Source: an uncultured Phycisphaerales bacterium
Lineage (GTDB): Bacteria; Planctomycetota; Phycisphaerae; Phycisphaerales; UBA1924
Direction: 5' to 3'
Assembly (NCBI GenBank): GCA_937891445.1
Contig: CALAFV010000066.1
Location: 1-5,744, forward strand
DNA length: 5,744 bases
This document shows, piece by piece, positions 5,657 through 5,744 of this stretch (position 1 is its first letter; each line of letters starts with the position of its first letter). The notes beneath the pieces were generated by a model that had not been told where the DNA came from, ran no database searches, and was given only the letters and a program-made list of their open reading frames with translations. The translations under genes and the position numbers were made by a program.

Positions 5657-5744
5657 TCTTGCTGCGACGCGCGGCGACGGCGCTGGTCCTGGCGGCGGGG
5701 GTCCTGGGGGGCATCGGGGGAGTGGGGGGGTGCACCAACCCGCT
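5608..5744 (+). CDS. Putative lipoprotein, 3' partial
   Basis: The first 45 codons of a gene that runs off the window; too short to be listed by simple ORF length. The translation starts MTKASPNGSFRALRGELLLR, followed by a hydrophobic stretch rich in Ala, Val, Leu and Gly (about residues 22-41). It reaches a lipobox VGGC with the acceptor Cys at residue 42, followed by Thr-Asn-Pro. This is a classic lipoprotein signal peptide, so the product should be exported by Sec, lipidated and anchored in an envelope membrane. A weak Shine-Dalgarno, GGGGAGAG, lies at 5593-5600. The N-terminal region before the Arg-Arg is unusually long and overlaps a repeat. A TTG at 5659, after GGTGA at 5650-5654, would give a more normal signal peptide with Cys at residue 25. 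It may follow the export operon functionally, but 148 bases separate it from the permease. Function of the mature protein unknown. Confidence 0.7.
   Translation, partial: MTKASPNGSFRALRGELLLRRAATALVLAAGVLGGIGGVGGCTNP
5697..5730 (+). other. Canonical G-quadruplex motif in coding strand
   Basis: Four G-runs of 5, 6, 5 and 7 bases (5697-5701, 5706-5711, 5716-5720, 5724-5730) are separated by loops of four, four and three bases (TCCT, CATC, AGT). This fully meets the G3+N1-7 pattern. It encodes the Gly/Val-rich end of the lipoprotein signal peptide up to the lipobox. Confidence 0.8.

Overview
The window is very GC-rich (about two-thirds G+C by eye). Its strong GC third-position bias, GTG starts, OmcB-like DUF11 protein and two kinds of short intergenic repeat suggest a bacterium of the Planctomycetes/PVC group, possibly Phycisphaerae. 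That assignment rests on protein style and repeats, not on a marker gene, so it is tentative. All genes I can support lie on the + strand.

Layout: (1) Positions 1-1623 hold the 3' part of a gene for an envelope protein built of four immunoglobulin-like DUF11/OmcB-type repeats; its true start is probably upstream of the window. (2) Positions 1624-1899 are a G-rich leader with one AT-rich island that may be a promoter. (3) Positions 1900-5459 are a three-gene operon for a MacAB-type ABC export system: a membrane-anchored periplasmic adaptor (1900-3261), a separate ATPase (3370-4227) and a MacB/FtsX-fold permease (4224-5459). The last two overlap by four bases. (4) Positions 5460-5607 hold a pyrimidine tract and the left arm of an inverted repeat. 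(5) Positions 5608-5744 are the start of a lipoprotein gene that runs off the window.

The ATPase and permease should form the inner-membrane motor, with the adaptor linking it to an outer-membrane or envelope partner. No TolC-type gene is visible, and the substrate cannot be told from the sequence.

The most unusual feature is a pair of heptanucleotide arrays in opposite orientation, (AGGACTR)4 at 3247-3274 and its complement in five copies at 3327-3361, between the adaptor and ATPase genes. The first array supplies the last four codons and the stop codon of the adaptor and puts a stop in all three forward frames. The two arrays can pair into a stem of about 28 bp just before an ATPase start that lacks a Shine-Dalgarno sequence. 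A second, unrelated repeat (ACGGAG type) overlaps the N-terminus of the downstream lipoprotein. I found no RNA gene, CRISPR array, insertion sequence or wholly unknown gene system here.
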